41,804 nt of DNA. Source: Gammaproteobacteria bacterium (GTDB taxonomy: Bacteria > Pseudomonadota > Gammaproteobacteria > Granulosicoccales > Granulosicoccaceae). Positions 33,767 to 41,804 of the stretch are shown here, piece by piece. A program made the position numbers and the translations under genes. The notes beneath the pieces were generated by a model that was not told where the DNA came from, searched no databases, and worked only from the letters and a program-made list of their open reading frames with translations. Within the stretch, counting starts at the first letter, position 1; every line of letters starts with the position of its first letter. The stretch spans positions 1 to 41,804 of the forward strand of contig JAHQVR010000040.1 in NCBI GenBank assembly GCA_019634245.1, in the 5' to 3' direction.

Positions 33767-33933
33767 GATTTTCCCAGCGTTCATCATTCGTCTAGCGGAG
33801 CTGTGAACTCGGTGGTGTAGGCGCTTGAGCGCTGCAACGAATACCTCACAACGCCCCCTAGGTGCCACGATCCATTAACGCGGATGTTAACCGGGCATTA
33901 CGCTGAACTCTTGGCCGCAAGGGCGACTAAAAA

Positions 33934-34698
33934 CTAAATTGATCCAGCATCTACCATGTAGTTGTTTGCGGTGCACATACGGGCATCGTCAGATCCCAAA
34001 AATACCACCATATTCGCGACATATTCAGGATCGATGAGATCGGGGAGGCATTGACGCTGGAATTGCTTTTCGATGGACTCTTCAGTTACCCACAATTCTT
34101 TCTGCCGATCGGTCATTATCCAACCTGGAACAACCGTATTAACACGAATTCGGTGAGCGCCTAAGTCTCGTGCCATCGTTCGTGTTAATCCATGCACAGC
34201 CGCTTTAGCCGTCGCATAGGAAGGAAAACCACCTCCAGCCTCCCACCAGGAATTCGAACCCATATTAATGATCGAACCACCACCCAGTTCGATCATTCCT
34301 GGTGCAGTGGCTTGTATAGCAAAAAACATATGCCGTAAGTTAGTATTCATGCGCTCATCCCAATAATCGCCAGTGACATCTCTCCAGTCATGGCGATCAT
34401 CTCGAGCGGCGTTGTTCACCAACACTTGAGCGTTTCCGAGTGCTTCGGTCAGTTTCGAAAAAGCATTTTTAAGTGACTCGAGATTACGCAAGTCACAATG
34501 TACAAACGCATGATTATCTTGGTTATTGAGGGAGCTAAGTAGGGCTTCTCCCGCTGCCTGGTTAAAATCCAAAAATCCGACACGTGCCTCTTGCCTGTCA
34601 AACGCACGAACGATTTCGCTGCCAATACCCGATGCACCGCCAGTGACGAATACGGTTTTGTTATTTAAGCTCGGATAAGTAGCGCATTGATTTGACAT
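33934..34698 (-). CDS. SDR sugar dehydrogenase resembling Caulobacter D-xylose 1-dehydrogenase
   Basis: A 254-residue SDR. Cofactor motif TGGASGIG (19-26), NNAA at 95-98, catalytic Ser148, Tyr161 and Lys165. From memory, the stretch DDRHDWRDVTGDYWDERMN and the following NLRHMFFAIQA closely match Caulobacter XylB, which oxidises D-xylose to xylonolactone. The C-terminal VFLGSDDARMCTANNYMVDAG is also alike. A pentose or other aldose dehydrogenase is therefore likely. ATG start, 8 bp after the UMF1 transporter stop, last gene in a three-gene operon. A 167-bp convergent gap separates it from the flotillin gene. Confidence 0.87.
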   Translation of the reverse strand: MSNQCATYPSLNNKTVFVTGGASGIGSEIVRAFDRQEARVGFLDFNQAAGEALLSSLNNQDNHAFVHCDLRNLESLKNAFSKLTEALGNAQVLVNNAARDDRHDWRDVTGDYWDERMNTNLRHMFFAIQATAPGMIELGGGSIINMGSNSWWEAGGGFPSYATAKAAVHGLTRTMARDLGAHRIRVNTVVPGWIMTDRQKELWVTEESIEKQFQRQCLPDLIDPEYVANMVVFLGSDDARMCTANNYMVDAGSI

Positions 34699-34706
34699 AT
34701 TTCGAC

Positions 34707-35969
34707 TCAGGCTGTAGCTGCCTTAGCGTTAGTGGGTTCGTTGACAAATTTAAGCAGCACCATGCCGATTAAAAATAATATTACGATGGACACTATCCCG
34801 AATCGCGTGCTGCCGGTTAACACTCCTATCACGCCCACCATCAGGGGACCGAGAAACGCAGCCGATTTTCCAAGCATGTTCAAGAACCCGAAATATTCCC
34901 CACTGCGCTCCGCCGGGATAAGATGGCTGAAGAGGGAACGGCTAAGCGATTGCACTCCACCTTGAACCAATCCCAAAATCACAGCCAACACATAAAAGTG
35001 CAGTGATGTTTGCATGAAGGCTGCGGCAAACGTCGCTACGACATAGACGGTTAACGCAATCCAGAGTCCGAACTTTGCGCCGTTACGCTCACCAATGCGA
35101 CCAAACGCTAAGGTTGCTGGAAAGCTCACAAATTGAACGATCAATAGAGCAATGATCAAACTGTTGGCGGGCAGTCCAATTGATAACCCATAATCGACGG
35201 CCATTCTAATAACGGTGGCTAAACCATCGATATAAAACCAGTACGCCAACAGAAAAATAGCGACATTTCTATCAGAGACAATTCGCTTTACCGTTTCAGT
35301 AAATTTTTTAAGTGAACTCGCGACGGTGAACTTTTTAGATTCACTGTCTGATGGGTCTTTAACGTACAAAAGCAGCGGAATAGTGAAGAGAGCCCACCAT
35401 ATGGCGACACTTAAAAACGACCAACGCACCGCTTGGGCTGCATCGGTTAAACCAAACCAAGTGGGTTTAAGCGTCATGGCGACGTTAATTGCAAACAGCA
35501 AGCCGCCTCCCAAATAGCCTAAGGAAAAACCTAACGCAGACAGGCTGTGTTGTTGGGACTTTGGAGCGATGATCGGAAGCATCGCATCATAAAAGACGTT
35601 AGCCCCAGAAAATCCGATAATGGCCATGACATAGACAACAAGGGCAACAGGCCATAGGCCTTGTTCAATAAAAAAGAAGCTGGATGTAGCGAGAATTCCA
35701 AAAAAAGCAAAGCAAACCAATAAACGTTTGTGCAATCCACCTGAATCCGCAATGGCACCCAAAAGTGGTGCGGCAATCATGATGATTAAACTGGCAATAG
35801 AATTACCCAGGCCTAGATAAAAAGTGCTGCTGGTGACCGGTAGATCGGAGCTCCAGTATTGCTTGAAGAACAGTGGGAAAAACCCTGCCATCACCGTCGT
35901 CGAAAACGCCGAATTGGCCCAATCATAAAAGGCCCAGGAGAATTGAGGTCGGGAGGTGCTTGATCGCAT
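34707..35969 (-). CDS. MFS transporter, UMF1/Atg22-like family
   Basis: A 420-residue membrane protein with about 12 hydrophobic segments. The N-terminal SWAFYDWANSAFSTTVM is the hallmark of the UMF1/Atg22-like branch of the major facilitator superfamily. I chose the ATG at 35969, preceded by AGGAGG at 5 nt, over a TTG at 35987. The start is 14 bp after the SRPBCC gene stop. Bacterial members are poorly characterised; yeast Atg22 exports amino acids from the vacuole. Association with a sugar dehydrogenase hints at a sugar or organic acid. Confidence 0.93.
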   Translation of the reverse strand: MRSSTSRPQFSWAFYDWANSAFSTTVMAGFFPLFFKQYWSSDLPVTSSTFYLGLGNSIASLIIMIAAPLLGAIADSGGLHKRLLVCFAFFGILATSSFFFIEQGLWPVALVVYVMAIIGFSGANVFYDAMLPIIAPKSQQHSLSALGFSLGYLGGGLLFAINVAMTLKPTWFGLTDAAQAVRWSFLSVAIWWALFTIPLLLYVKDPSDSESKKFTVASSLKKFTETVKRIVSDRNVAIFLLAYWFYIDGLATVIRMAVDYGLSIGLPANSLIIALLIVQFVSFPATLAFGRIGERNGAKFGLWIALTVYVVATFAAAFMQTSLHFYVLAVILGLVQGGVQSLSRSLFSHLIPAERSGEYFGFLNMLGKSAAFLGPLMVGVIGVLTGSTRFGIVSIVILFLIGMVLLKFVNEPTNAKAATA

Positions 35970-35983
35970 ACGTTCCTCCTGAG

Positions 35984-36430
35984 TCAAAGTGCTTCGATCA
36001 AATTTTTTAGTGTATTGATTTGTTGATCGTGGTCTTTCTGCATCTTCGAGCTAGGCATAAAAATCATCATGATCTTCATCATCCAGTTGGTTCGGATAGT
36101 ATCTGCCGTGGCGATAAGTTTGGTTTGATCGGGCCCCAATTCTTCAAAATCATTAACAATGTGCATATCAAACCACTTGTGAGTCATCAATAGCTTAATG
36201 TGATGAGGTGGATCATAAGCTATGATTTCCTCCTTCATCGTAAATTCCTTGCCATTTTGATCGAATGTCTGGTTTGCCATATCACCTATTTTGGGTGCAT
36301 TGACATCGCCAGTTAATTGCTCATAACGAACAAAATCGTTTAGCCATAATTTCAGGTTATCTGGATTGTTGCAGTAATCCCAAACCTGCTGAAGGGGTTT
36401 GTTTATTGTGACTTCGCTGTGACAGTTCAT
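35984..36430 (-). CDS. SRPBCC-family protein
   Basis: A 148-residue protein with the START/polyketide-cyclase-like (SRPBCC) pattern. It opens with SEVTINKPLQQVWDYCNNPDNLKLW, then has alternating strands (FTMKEEIIAYDPPHHIKLLM) and a C-terminal helix. Such proteins bind hydrophobic ligands in a deep cavity. ATG at 36430 with GGGAGAG 7 nt upstream. First gene of the operon with the UMF1 transporter and the XylB-like SDR. Specific role not evident. Confidence 0.8.
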   Translation of the reverse strand: MNCHSEVTINKPLQQVWDYCNNPDNLKLWLNDFVRYEQLTGDVNAPKIGDMANQTFDQNGKEFTMKEEIIAYDPPHHIKLLMTHKWFDMHIVNDFEELGPDQTKLIATADTIRTNWMMKIMMIFMPSSKMQKDHDQQINTLKNLIEAL

Positions 36431-36618
36431 TATCAAACTCTCCCATTACCAAAGTGGTGGCCAGAGTGCGCTACGTCTGTGCGGTCATGAATACTGACTG
36501 TTCGTCACAGGTGCAAGTTCGTTTTGTATTATTCGAAATTGCCGATGACCAAGGCTGAACTGGGCCGCTGTTCAATCCCCTGACGCAAATCCTTAGTCTG
36601 CCATTACTCTGGTTTTAT

Positions 36619-38211
36619 TTAGGTTACATCAAAACTCAGTGGCTTTACCTGGGTGAATAAGTTGGTGTCCTCTAGGGCAGACAAAACAGCCGGTGGTACT
36701 GGCTCGTCAACATACAGTAGCGCAATCGCCTCACCTTTGATCTCAGCGCGTCCTAACGTAAAGTTCGCAATGTTGACGTTGTTATCACCCAAGGTTTGGC
36801 CCAGAGTTCCAATAATGCCAGGTACATCTTCGTTGGTTGTGTACACCATGTTAGCACCAATCTCCGCGTCGATATTGATACCTTTGATTTGGATAAATCG
36901 TGGTTTCCCATCACTAAAGACAGTGCCGGCGACGGATCGCTCACGCTCTGCGGTCACGACAGTCACTTTGATGTACCCGTCAAACGCACCGGTCTTATCT
37001 TGTTTGGTAGTGCTGATCTTAATGCCGCGTTCCTTGGCGATGACCGGCGCGGATACCATATTAGTATCCGGGTTAGCTTTTTTCATAATGCCAGAGATGG
37101 TTGATGCGGTAAGTGCTTCAAGGTTCATTTCAGATACGGACCCATCAAATAAAATATTGATGGCCGATATCGGTTCTTCGGTCATCTGTCCAATAAAATT
37201 TCCCAAATGCCCAGAGAGTTTGATCCATGGAGTCATCACTTTTGCTTCTTCAGCGGTGACCGAGGGCATATTGAGCGCATTGCTAACAGCACCCGTTAGC
37301 AAATAGTCCGACATCTGCTCGGCTACCTGAAGTGCAACATTCTCCTGGGCTTCGGTGGTTGCTGCTCCTAGGTGCGGTGTCACAACGACGTTCGGTAGGT
37401 TGAATAATGGGCTATCGGTGGCTGGTTCTACTTTAAAGACATCGAAAGCTGCACCTGCGACGTGTCCTGACTTCAATGCATCGGCCAACGCGTCTTCATC
37501 GACAAGCCCACCACGTGCACAGTTAACAATACGCACACCTGGCTTCATTTTGGCGATATTCTCTTTCGATAAAATATCAGCAGTTTGATCGGTGAAGGGT
37601 ACATGTAATGTAATGAAGTCAGCGCGCGCTAGCAGTTCGTCTAGCTCTAATTTTTCTACGCCCATCTTCTCAGCCTTTTCTGCACCGAGATAAGGATCAT
37701 AAGCGGTCACCTTCATCTTCAAGCCCAGCGCTCGTTCGCAAACGATCCCTCCGATATTACCGGCACCGATGACGCCTAGGGTTTTGCCCGTTAGTTCAAC
37801 TCCCATGAACTTCGATTTTTCCCACTTACCTGCATGGGTGGATTCTGAGGCTTCAGGAATTTGTCGGGCTACAGAAAACATCATGGCAATGGCATGCTCC
37901 GCGGTGGTGATCATGTTGCCAAACGGCGTATTCATAACGATCACACCTTTCCGCGATGCGGCTTCCTTATCCACATTGTCGGTGCCTATACCCGCTCGGC
38001 CGATAACCTTGAGTGTTTCGGCCTGTTCGAGTAGTTTTGCCGTGACCTTGGTGGCTGAGCGAATCGCCAGGCCATCGTACTGACCGATGATTTCGGCGAG
38101 TTTTTCTTTATCCTTGCCGAGCTCTGGCATAAAGTCGACATCAATACCGCGGTCACGAAAGATTTGTACCGCGGTTTCTGAAAGTTTATCTGAGACGAGT
38201 ACTTTGGGCAT
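36619..38211 (-). CDS. serA: D-3-phosphoglycerate dehydrogenase
   Basis: A 530-residue long-form PGDH that oxidises 3-phosphoglycerate to 3-phosphohydroxypyruvate, the first step of serine synthesis. The NAD motif is GVIGAGNIGG. The catalytic region includes NCARGGLVDEDAL and the His in TPHLGAATTEAQ. After the catalytic domain comes the intervening ASB domain and a C-terminal ACT domain (about 455-530, NMVYTTNEDVPGIIGTLG) that usually mediates serine feedback. ATG start, 39 bp after serC, same strand, so serC-serA is an operon. The 188 bp downstream, before the SRPBCC gene, shows no obvious terminator. Confidence 0.97.
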   Translation of the reverse strand: MPKVLVSDKLSETAVQIFRDRGIDVDFMPELGKDKEKLAEIIGQYDGLAIRSATKVTAKLLEQAETLKVIGRAGIGTDNVDKEAASRKGVIVMNTPFGNMITTAEHAIAMMFSVARQIPEASESTHAGKWEKSKFMGVELTGKTLGVIGAGNIGGIVCERALGLKMKVTAYDPYLGAEKAEKMGVEKLELDELLARADFITLHVPFTDQTADILSKENIAKMKPGVRIVNCARGGLVDEDALADALKSGHVAGAAFDVFKVEPATDSPLFNLPNVVVTPHLGAATTEAQENVALQVAEQMSDYLLTGAVSNALNMPSVTAEEAKVMTPWIKLSGHLGNFIGQMTEEPISAINILFDGSVSEMNLEALTASTISGIMKKANPDTNMVSAPVIAKERGIKISTTKQDKTGAFDGYIKVTVVTAERERSVAGTVFSDGKPRFIQIKGINIDAEIGANMVYTTNEDVPGIIGTLGQTLGDNNVNIANFTLGRAEIKGEAIALLYVDEPVPPAVLSALEDTNLFTQVKPLSFDVT

Positions 38212-38250
38212 GAGTGTTCCTTAAATTGGATCGCGCAACAACGGTGGGAT

Positions 38251-39414
38251 TTAAGCGCTTAGTTCAGTATGAAAGGCCCAGTCGAGCCATGGCAATAAGG
38301 CTTCAACATCGGATGTTTCAACCGTGGCACCACACCAGATGCGTAGCCCAGCGGGGGCGTCACGGTAGGCACCAATGTCTAGCGCAATGCCTTCAGATTC
38401 CAAGCGTTTGGCAACGGCCTTGGCAAAGGCTGCACCGTCTTGAATGCGCTCGTCGGTAAACTTCAGACAAACCGAAGTATTTGAGCGGGTATTTTCAGCA
38501 ACCGCAAGATTGTCTATCCAGTCGCGTGAAGCGCAAAAATCCCAAATGGCTTGGGCATTGGCATTGGCGCGTTGTTGAAGCGCGGTTAACCCGCCGATAG
38601 ATTTTGCCCACTCAAGCGCAAACAGATAATCTTCGACACACAACATCGACGGCGTGTTGATGGTGGCACCGGTAAAGATACCGTCGATTAATTTACCACC
38701 TTTGGTCAAACGAAAGATCTTTGGCAGTGGCCAATTGGGTGTGTAGTTCTCTAAACGCTCAACTGCACGCGGGCTCAAGATCAACATGCCGTGGGCCGCC
38801 TCACCACCCATGACTTTCTGCCATGAAAAGGTTGTGACGTCCAATTTGTTCCACGGCAAATCTTGTGCAAAGGCTGCGGATGTAGCATCACAGATAGTCA
38901 GACCATCCCGGTCATCGGGAATCATGTCACCGTTGGGAACACGCACGCCAGAGGTGGTGCCATTCCAGGTGAACACGACATCCTGATGGTAATCGAGCGC
39001 ACTCATATCAACGATCTCACCGTAGTCGGCGGTATGTGTGCTGGCGTCGATCTTCAGCTGTTTGACCACATCGGTGACCCAACCTGAACCAAAGCTTTCC
39101 CAGGCCACCATCTGCACTGTGCGCTCACCCAGCAGTGACCACAGGGCCATTTCTACGGCGCCAGTGTCTGAGGCGGGAACAATACCGATCTTATAATCCG
39201 CTGGAATGGCCAGCATCTCGCGGGTGCCTTCAATGGCAGCTTTGAGTTTTTCTTTACCAATGGCGGCACGATGCGATCGACCCAACGGAGCGTCTTTTAA
39301 CGCATCCAGCGTCCAGGTGGGTGGTTTGGCGCAAGGCCCAGAGGAGAAACAGGGGTTTGCCGGGACGGCAACGGGTTTACTATCCGGCTTAAGCGCCGGC
39401 TCAGGATGATTCAT
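38251..39414 (-). CDS. serC: Phosphoserine aminotransferase (Methanosarcina/alphaproteobacterial type)
   Basis: A 387-residue PLP-dependent aminotransferase that converts 3-phosphohydroxypyruvate to phosphoserine. The PLP Lys is Lys200 in [14 protein letters not shown]. The N-terminal [14 protein letters not shown] and the [14 protein letters not shown] segment fit the Methanosarcina-type SerC subfamily rather than the E. coli type (~360 residues). Upstream of serA in the same operon. ATG start with GGAAGGA 10 nt upstream; that site may be masked by leader structure. Confidence 0.95.
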   Translation of the reverse strand: MNHPEPALKPDSKPVAVPANPCFSSGPCAKPPTWTLDALKDAPLGRSHRAAIGKEKLKAAIEGTREMLAIPADYKIGIVPASDTGAVEMALWSLLGERTVQMVAWESFGSGWVTDVVKQLKIDASTHTADYGEIVDMSALDYHQDVVFTWNGTTSGVRVPNGDMIPDDRDGLTICDATSAAFAQDLPWNKLDVTTFSWQKVMGGEAAHGMLILSPRAVERLENYTPNWPLPKIFRLTKGGKLIDGIFTGATINTPSMLCVEDYLFALEWAKSIGGLTALQQRANANAQAIWDFCASRDWIDNLAVAENTRSNTSVCLKFTDERIQDGAAFAKAVAKRLESEGIALDIGAYRDAPAGLRIWCGATVETSDVEALLPWLDWAFHTELSA

Positions 39415-39426
39415 GGATTCGTTATC

Positions 39427-39458
39427 CTTCCAGATATTCGCCCTTCGTTGGGGAAGGG
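39427..39458 (-). promoter_or_regulatory. serC leader hairpin with possible alternative pairing to the ribosome site
   Basis: On the serC transcript CCCTTCCCCAACGAAGGG (39441-39458) forms a 6-bp stem with a 6-nt loop. The same CCTTCC can instead pair with GGAAGG of the ribosome site about 10 nt downstream (around 39425-39430). Two exclusive structures of this kind are what a translational switch needs. A structured serC-associated RNA motif is known from Alphaproteobacteria, but I cannot confirm identity. Confidence 0.42.
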
Positions 39459-39630
39459 TGGCCCGCAGAGAACGTTACGCACTCTTGAGCGGTTTGGCAA
39501 GCATCAACGGTCCGAACAACTTCGCATCACATCACTATTGTCAGACAGGAAAGACTGCCGCGGCGCCAGACCAATGCGGGTTGGACCTTAAGTAGGCCTC
39601 TCCCTGTGAATGCTGCTGAGCAAGCGTGTT

Positions 39631-39670
39631 GGGAACGCAGGAGCGCGGGAACGCGGGAACGCGGGAAGGA
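39631..39670. repeat. 8-bp tandem repeat upstream of serC
   Basis: Five consecutive 8-mers read GGGAACGC, AGGAGCGC, GGGAACGC, GGGAACGC, GGGAAGGA. Three are identical and two are diverged. It is in noncoding DNA between the kinase gene end and serC, and could vary in copy number by slippage. Confidence 0.85.
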
Positions 39671-39727
39671 ACGAAGGATTGAGGTGATTAAACTAAGAGG
39701 TGAGACTACATAGAACCCACTGGAGAG

Positions 39728-40834
39728 CTAGTCGATGATCACAAGGCTCACGCAGATTACGAGCCTCGATCCGTTTAGTGTGGCAGTCACGGTACCCTGA
39801 TTGGAAACGCACAATTGCTTAACCACCGATAGGCCTAAGCCGCTCGGGTGTTCGTTCAGAACGCGCGTCCGACTTTCAGAAACCCGATAAAAGCGATCAA
39901 ATAGATAGGGCAGTGCTTCTTCGGTGATGTCTGGTGCTTCGTTGCTGAACGCCAAATGGATGAGATTCTGATGTTGTTCGACGGATATGTCGATCAAACA
40001 AGGCCCCTCGGAAGAGGCATAGCGGCACATGTTGGAGAGGAGGTTGTCCACAATTTGCTTTAGCGTATTGGGCGCTATTTTTATTCGTTGGTCTGTCGCT
40101 TTGTTTGGTATCGATACATTGAGTTCAAGCCCTCGTTGTTGAAATCTAGTGGTCCAACCACATTGTGCATTCTTCAGCAACTCGGCAATGGTACTCGTGG
40201 TGCAAAGATCGGCATCATCTGTCACAACGCTATTCAATTGCATTGTTTCGATCGTATGTGTCAGCGTTGTCAGATGACTTAACTCACTGGAAATCAATTT
40301 GAAATAATCTTTATCTGCTTTAAATACGCCATCTTCCAATCCTTCGGTGTATCCCTGAAGGCTCATAATGGGCGTACGAAGTTCGTGACCTAAATCGGTC
40401 ATAAATCGGGCCCGTCGATGTTCTTCTTGCTCCAGAGCCAGAGCCAATGCGTTGAAGTTATCAGCCAACTGACCCACTTCGCCGCGATTGACACGGGCTC
40501 TGACATTGTAATCACCCTGGCGCAGTCTCTCTGTAACTTGTGCTAGTGATCGAATCGGGCGGGCAATCAATAATGCCATTCCGATGGAGGCCACTATCGC
40601 TATTACCAGGCCTACGGCTACACTGATCCAAAGTTGTCGCTCCACATCATCTACATACATCGCGTGCAAGCGACCTGGCTCAATGTTGAACGTCGACATT
40701 AAGCGATCAGAATACACACTACTCTGACGCATAAAGGTCAGGTACCACGCCACTGCAAGCAGTGAAATAATCACCACATTTGCAGCGATAATTTGTACCG
40801 TGAGCCACGGCCAGTTTCGATATCGATTAGTCAT
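39728..40834 (-). CDS. Sensor histidine kinase (BaeS/EnvZ-like) with degenerate G1 box
   Basis: A 368-residue membrane sensor kinase. Membrane segments lie at about 12-33 and 69-91 with a short ~35-residue periplasmic loop, followed by a HAMP domain (about 92-143). The phospho-acceptor is His150 in GHELRTP. N box DNLLSNMCRYA (263-273), F box LFDRFYR (311-317) and G2 box SGLGLSVVK (331-339) are present. The G1 box, normally DxGxG, reads SNEAPD (297-302), so the ATP-binding Asp is absent at its usual place. ATG start overlaps the response regulator stop by 4 bp. It probably senses a membrane or envelope signal. Confidence 0.92.
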   Translation of the reverse strand: MTNRYRNWPWLTVQIIAANVVIISLLAVAWYLTFMRQSSVYSDRLMSTFNIEPGRLHAMYVDDVERQLWISVAVGLVIAIVASIGMALLIARPIRSLAQVTERLRQGDYNVRARVNRGEVGQLADNFNALALALEQEEHRRARFMTDLGHELRTPIMSLQGYTEGLEDGVFKADKDYFKLISSELSHLTTLTHTIETMQLNSVVTDDADLCTTSTIAELLKNAQCGWTTRFQQRGLELNVSIPNKATDQRIKIAPNTLKQIVDNLLSNMCRYASSEGPCLIDISVEQHQNLIHLAFSNEAPDITEEALPYLFDRFYRVSESRTRVLNEHPSGLGLSVVKQLCVSNQGTVTATLNGSRLVICVSLVIID

Positions 40835-41556
40835 ACCGCATTCGCGATGTGGTTTTGAATTGATAGTTTGTATCCAAATCCCCGTACAGTTTGAATCATA
40901 TCCCCCGCTTCTCGGCCTAACTTGGTGCGTAAGTGGTGAACGTGTACGTCAATGGCCTTGGGACTGACTGCATCTTCATTCCCATAGAGGATGGAAATTA
41001 GCGTGCGTCGTTCGAATACGCGGTCGGGGCGCTTCATCAGTTGTTTAAGAATGCGGTATTCGTGTGGGGTCAGCTCCACTGGTAGTTCGTTCACCATACA
41101 AACCGGTTGTGTATCGTCAAGCTGAATGGGGCCGCGAGTGGTTATCAGTCGTTCGGTGGGCTGCTGATCCCGTACTCTTTTGAGGATGGCACCAATGCGC
41201 ACTAGCAGTATACGTGGCGAAAAAGGCTTTACCATATAATCATCCGCTCCGACCCCAAAACCTCGTAGAATGTCAGCTTCCGCCCCCAGAGCAGTAAGAA
41301 ATAGGATGGGTGTTTTGCAACCAGCCTCGCGCATAGCGGCACCGATATCAGTACCAGATTTTCCGGGAAGCATCACGTCTAGAATACAAATATCAAAGTC
41401 GTTTTCAAGTGCGCGTTGTAAACCATGGTCGCCATCCGTTGCGGTTACCACGTCGTAGTTGGCACTTTCCAGATAGGCACTTAGAAGATTGAGAATGTTT
41501 TCATCATCCTCGACGACCAGCACAGATGCGTTTTTGTTGCTGTCTGTTGAGTGCAA
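40831..41556 (-). CDS. OmpR-family response regulator
   Basis: A 241-residue two-domain regulator. The receiver domain has the acidic pocket EDDE (16-19), phospho-acceptor Asp60 (CILDVMLPG), Thr88 and Lys110 (MVKPFSP). The C-terminal winged helix (about 140-235) has the PHEYRILKQLMKRPDRVFERR pattern and HVHHLRTKLG recognition region of OmpR/PhoB proteins. The start is taken as a TTG at 41556 with no good ribosome site, so it is uncertain by a few residues. Translationally coupled to the kinase gene that follows. Target genes are unknown. Confidence 0.93.
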   Translation of the reverse strand: MHSTDSNKNASVLVVEDDENILNLLSAYLESANYDVVTATDGDHGLQRALENDFDICILDVMLPGKSGTDIGAAMREAGCKTPILFLTALGAEADILRGFGVGADDYMVKPFSPRILLVRIGAILKRVRDQQPTERLITTRGPIQLDDTQPVCMVNELPVELTPHEYRILKQLMKRPDRVFERRTLISILYGNEDAVSPKAIDVHVHHLRTKLGREAGDMIQTVRGFGYKLSIQNHIANAV

Positions 41557-41587
41557 AATTAATGAGCCATTTTAAGAGGAAAAATAT

Positions 41588-41803
41588 CTAAAACTGTTCA
41601 CCGTTGGGGCCGAAGTCCAACTCCATTGGGTCGGAACCAGGGGCTAACTGGCAGTTATTCTCGCCGTTTGCCGTTAAGGGTATTGGAGCGCGAAATTCAC
41701 CATTGGTTCCCAGAGTGTGTGGCGTGCACACTCGACAGATCTGCATTGCAGTGCTTAAAAAGCGTGCGATTGCTTCTGTGCGGAGTGTGCACGTCACATT
41801 AAT
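41588..41803 (-). CDS. Unidentified reading frame, C-terminal part (runs off the right edge)
   Basis: A frame open from the window edge to a stop at 41588, at least 71 codons. I recognise no family. It contains four Cys and a Pro/Asn/Gly-rich C-terminal region. It is 31 bp upstream of the response regulator gene on the same strand. It may be the end of a longer gene of the same operon, or chance. Confidence 0.3.
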   Translation of the reverse strand: MNVTCTLRTEAIARFLSTAMQICRVCTPHTLGTNGEFRAPIPLTANGENNCQLAPGSDPMELDFGPNGEQF

Positions 41804-41804
41804 G

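Larger units (their letters stand above)
39415..39727 (-). other. serC leader and intergenic region (313 bp)
   Basis: This stretch separates serC from the upstream histidine kinase gene on the same strand. It has no convincing gene. It contains a hairpin close to the serC start and an 8-bp tandem repeat (both listed separately). I could not identify a clear promoter, though one must exist here because of the operon boundary. Confidence 0.6.

Noticed and set aside
33821..33832. GCGCTTGAGCGC palindrome between the flotillin and SDR genes, as a terminator
   Set aside because: Stem is too short once a loop is allowed and no T-run follows; the position is suggestive but evidence is weak.
1019..41458. 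Many additional open frames of 60-140 codons antisense to or overlapping the listed genes
   Set aside because: They lie fully within well-supported genes, have no recognisable domains and lack good start regions.
1..41804. tRNA, rRNA, CRISPR arrays, insertion sequences, integrases or att sites
   Set aside because: None was seen in any intergenic region or reading frame.

Overview
This 41.8 kb window looks like chromosomal DNA of a heterotrophic, probably marine, proteobacterium. The signs are many solute-binding-protein transporters (two sugar ABC systems, one TRAP, one Liv-type ABC), sulfatases, TRAP and UMF1 transporters, and a short-form SerC of the kind common in Alphaproteobacteria and some Gammaproteobacteria. 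Base composition is intermediate throughout. I cannot fix the class or genus from sequence reading alone. I see no rRNA, tRNA, CRISPR array, insertion sequence or phage gene.

Region 1 (1-4186, plus) is the end of a sugar-type ABC operon: a permease cut by the window edge, an argininosuccinate-lyase-like enzyme, a MalK-type ATPase and a PfkB kinase, with overlapping or nearly touching ends. Region 2 (4307-14902, minus) appears to be one catabolic unit read leftward: IclR regulator, sugar-binding protein, two permeases, a sulfatase, a 277-bp gap, a second sulfatase, an FGGY kinase, a 2-hydroxyacid dehydrogenase and a class II aldolase. Its MalK-type ATPase (15011-16078) is divergent and followed by an alpha/beta hydrolase. 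Neither sulfatase has a signal peptide. The simplest reading is uptake of an intact sulfated sugar-like compound, then desulfation, phosphorylation and aldol cleavage in the cytoplasm.

Region 3 (16958-23745) holds a cytochrome P450 and a flavin monooxygenase (plus) facing a TRAP transporter operon (minus) led by a periplasmic-binding-fold protein that lacks a signal peptide. Region 4 (23917-33766, plus) has an alpha/beta hydrolase, then livK-livH-livM-livG-livF, an aldehyde dehydrogenase, a short-chain dehydrogenase and a flotillin/SPFH protein. The LivF ATPase carries an unusual tail of about 180 residues. Region 5 (33934-36430, minus) is a compact operon: SRPBCC protein, UMF1-type MFS transporter, and a sugar dehydrogenase resembling Caulobacter D-xylose dehydrogenase.

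Region 6 (36619-39414, minus) is serC-serA for serine biosynthesis, with a structured leader and an 8-bp tandem repeat upstream. Region 7 (39728-41556, minus) is an OmpR-type response regulator and its histidine kinase, followed at the right edge by the end of an unidentified reading frame.

The most notable points are the fumarate-type lyase inside a sugar operon, import-first handling of a sulfated compound, the LivF tail and the operon-linked flotillin, intercistronic hairpins after all three complete binding-protein genes, and a possible translational switch ahead of serC. All are hypotheses read directly from sequence; no database search was possible.
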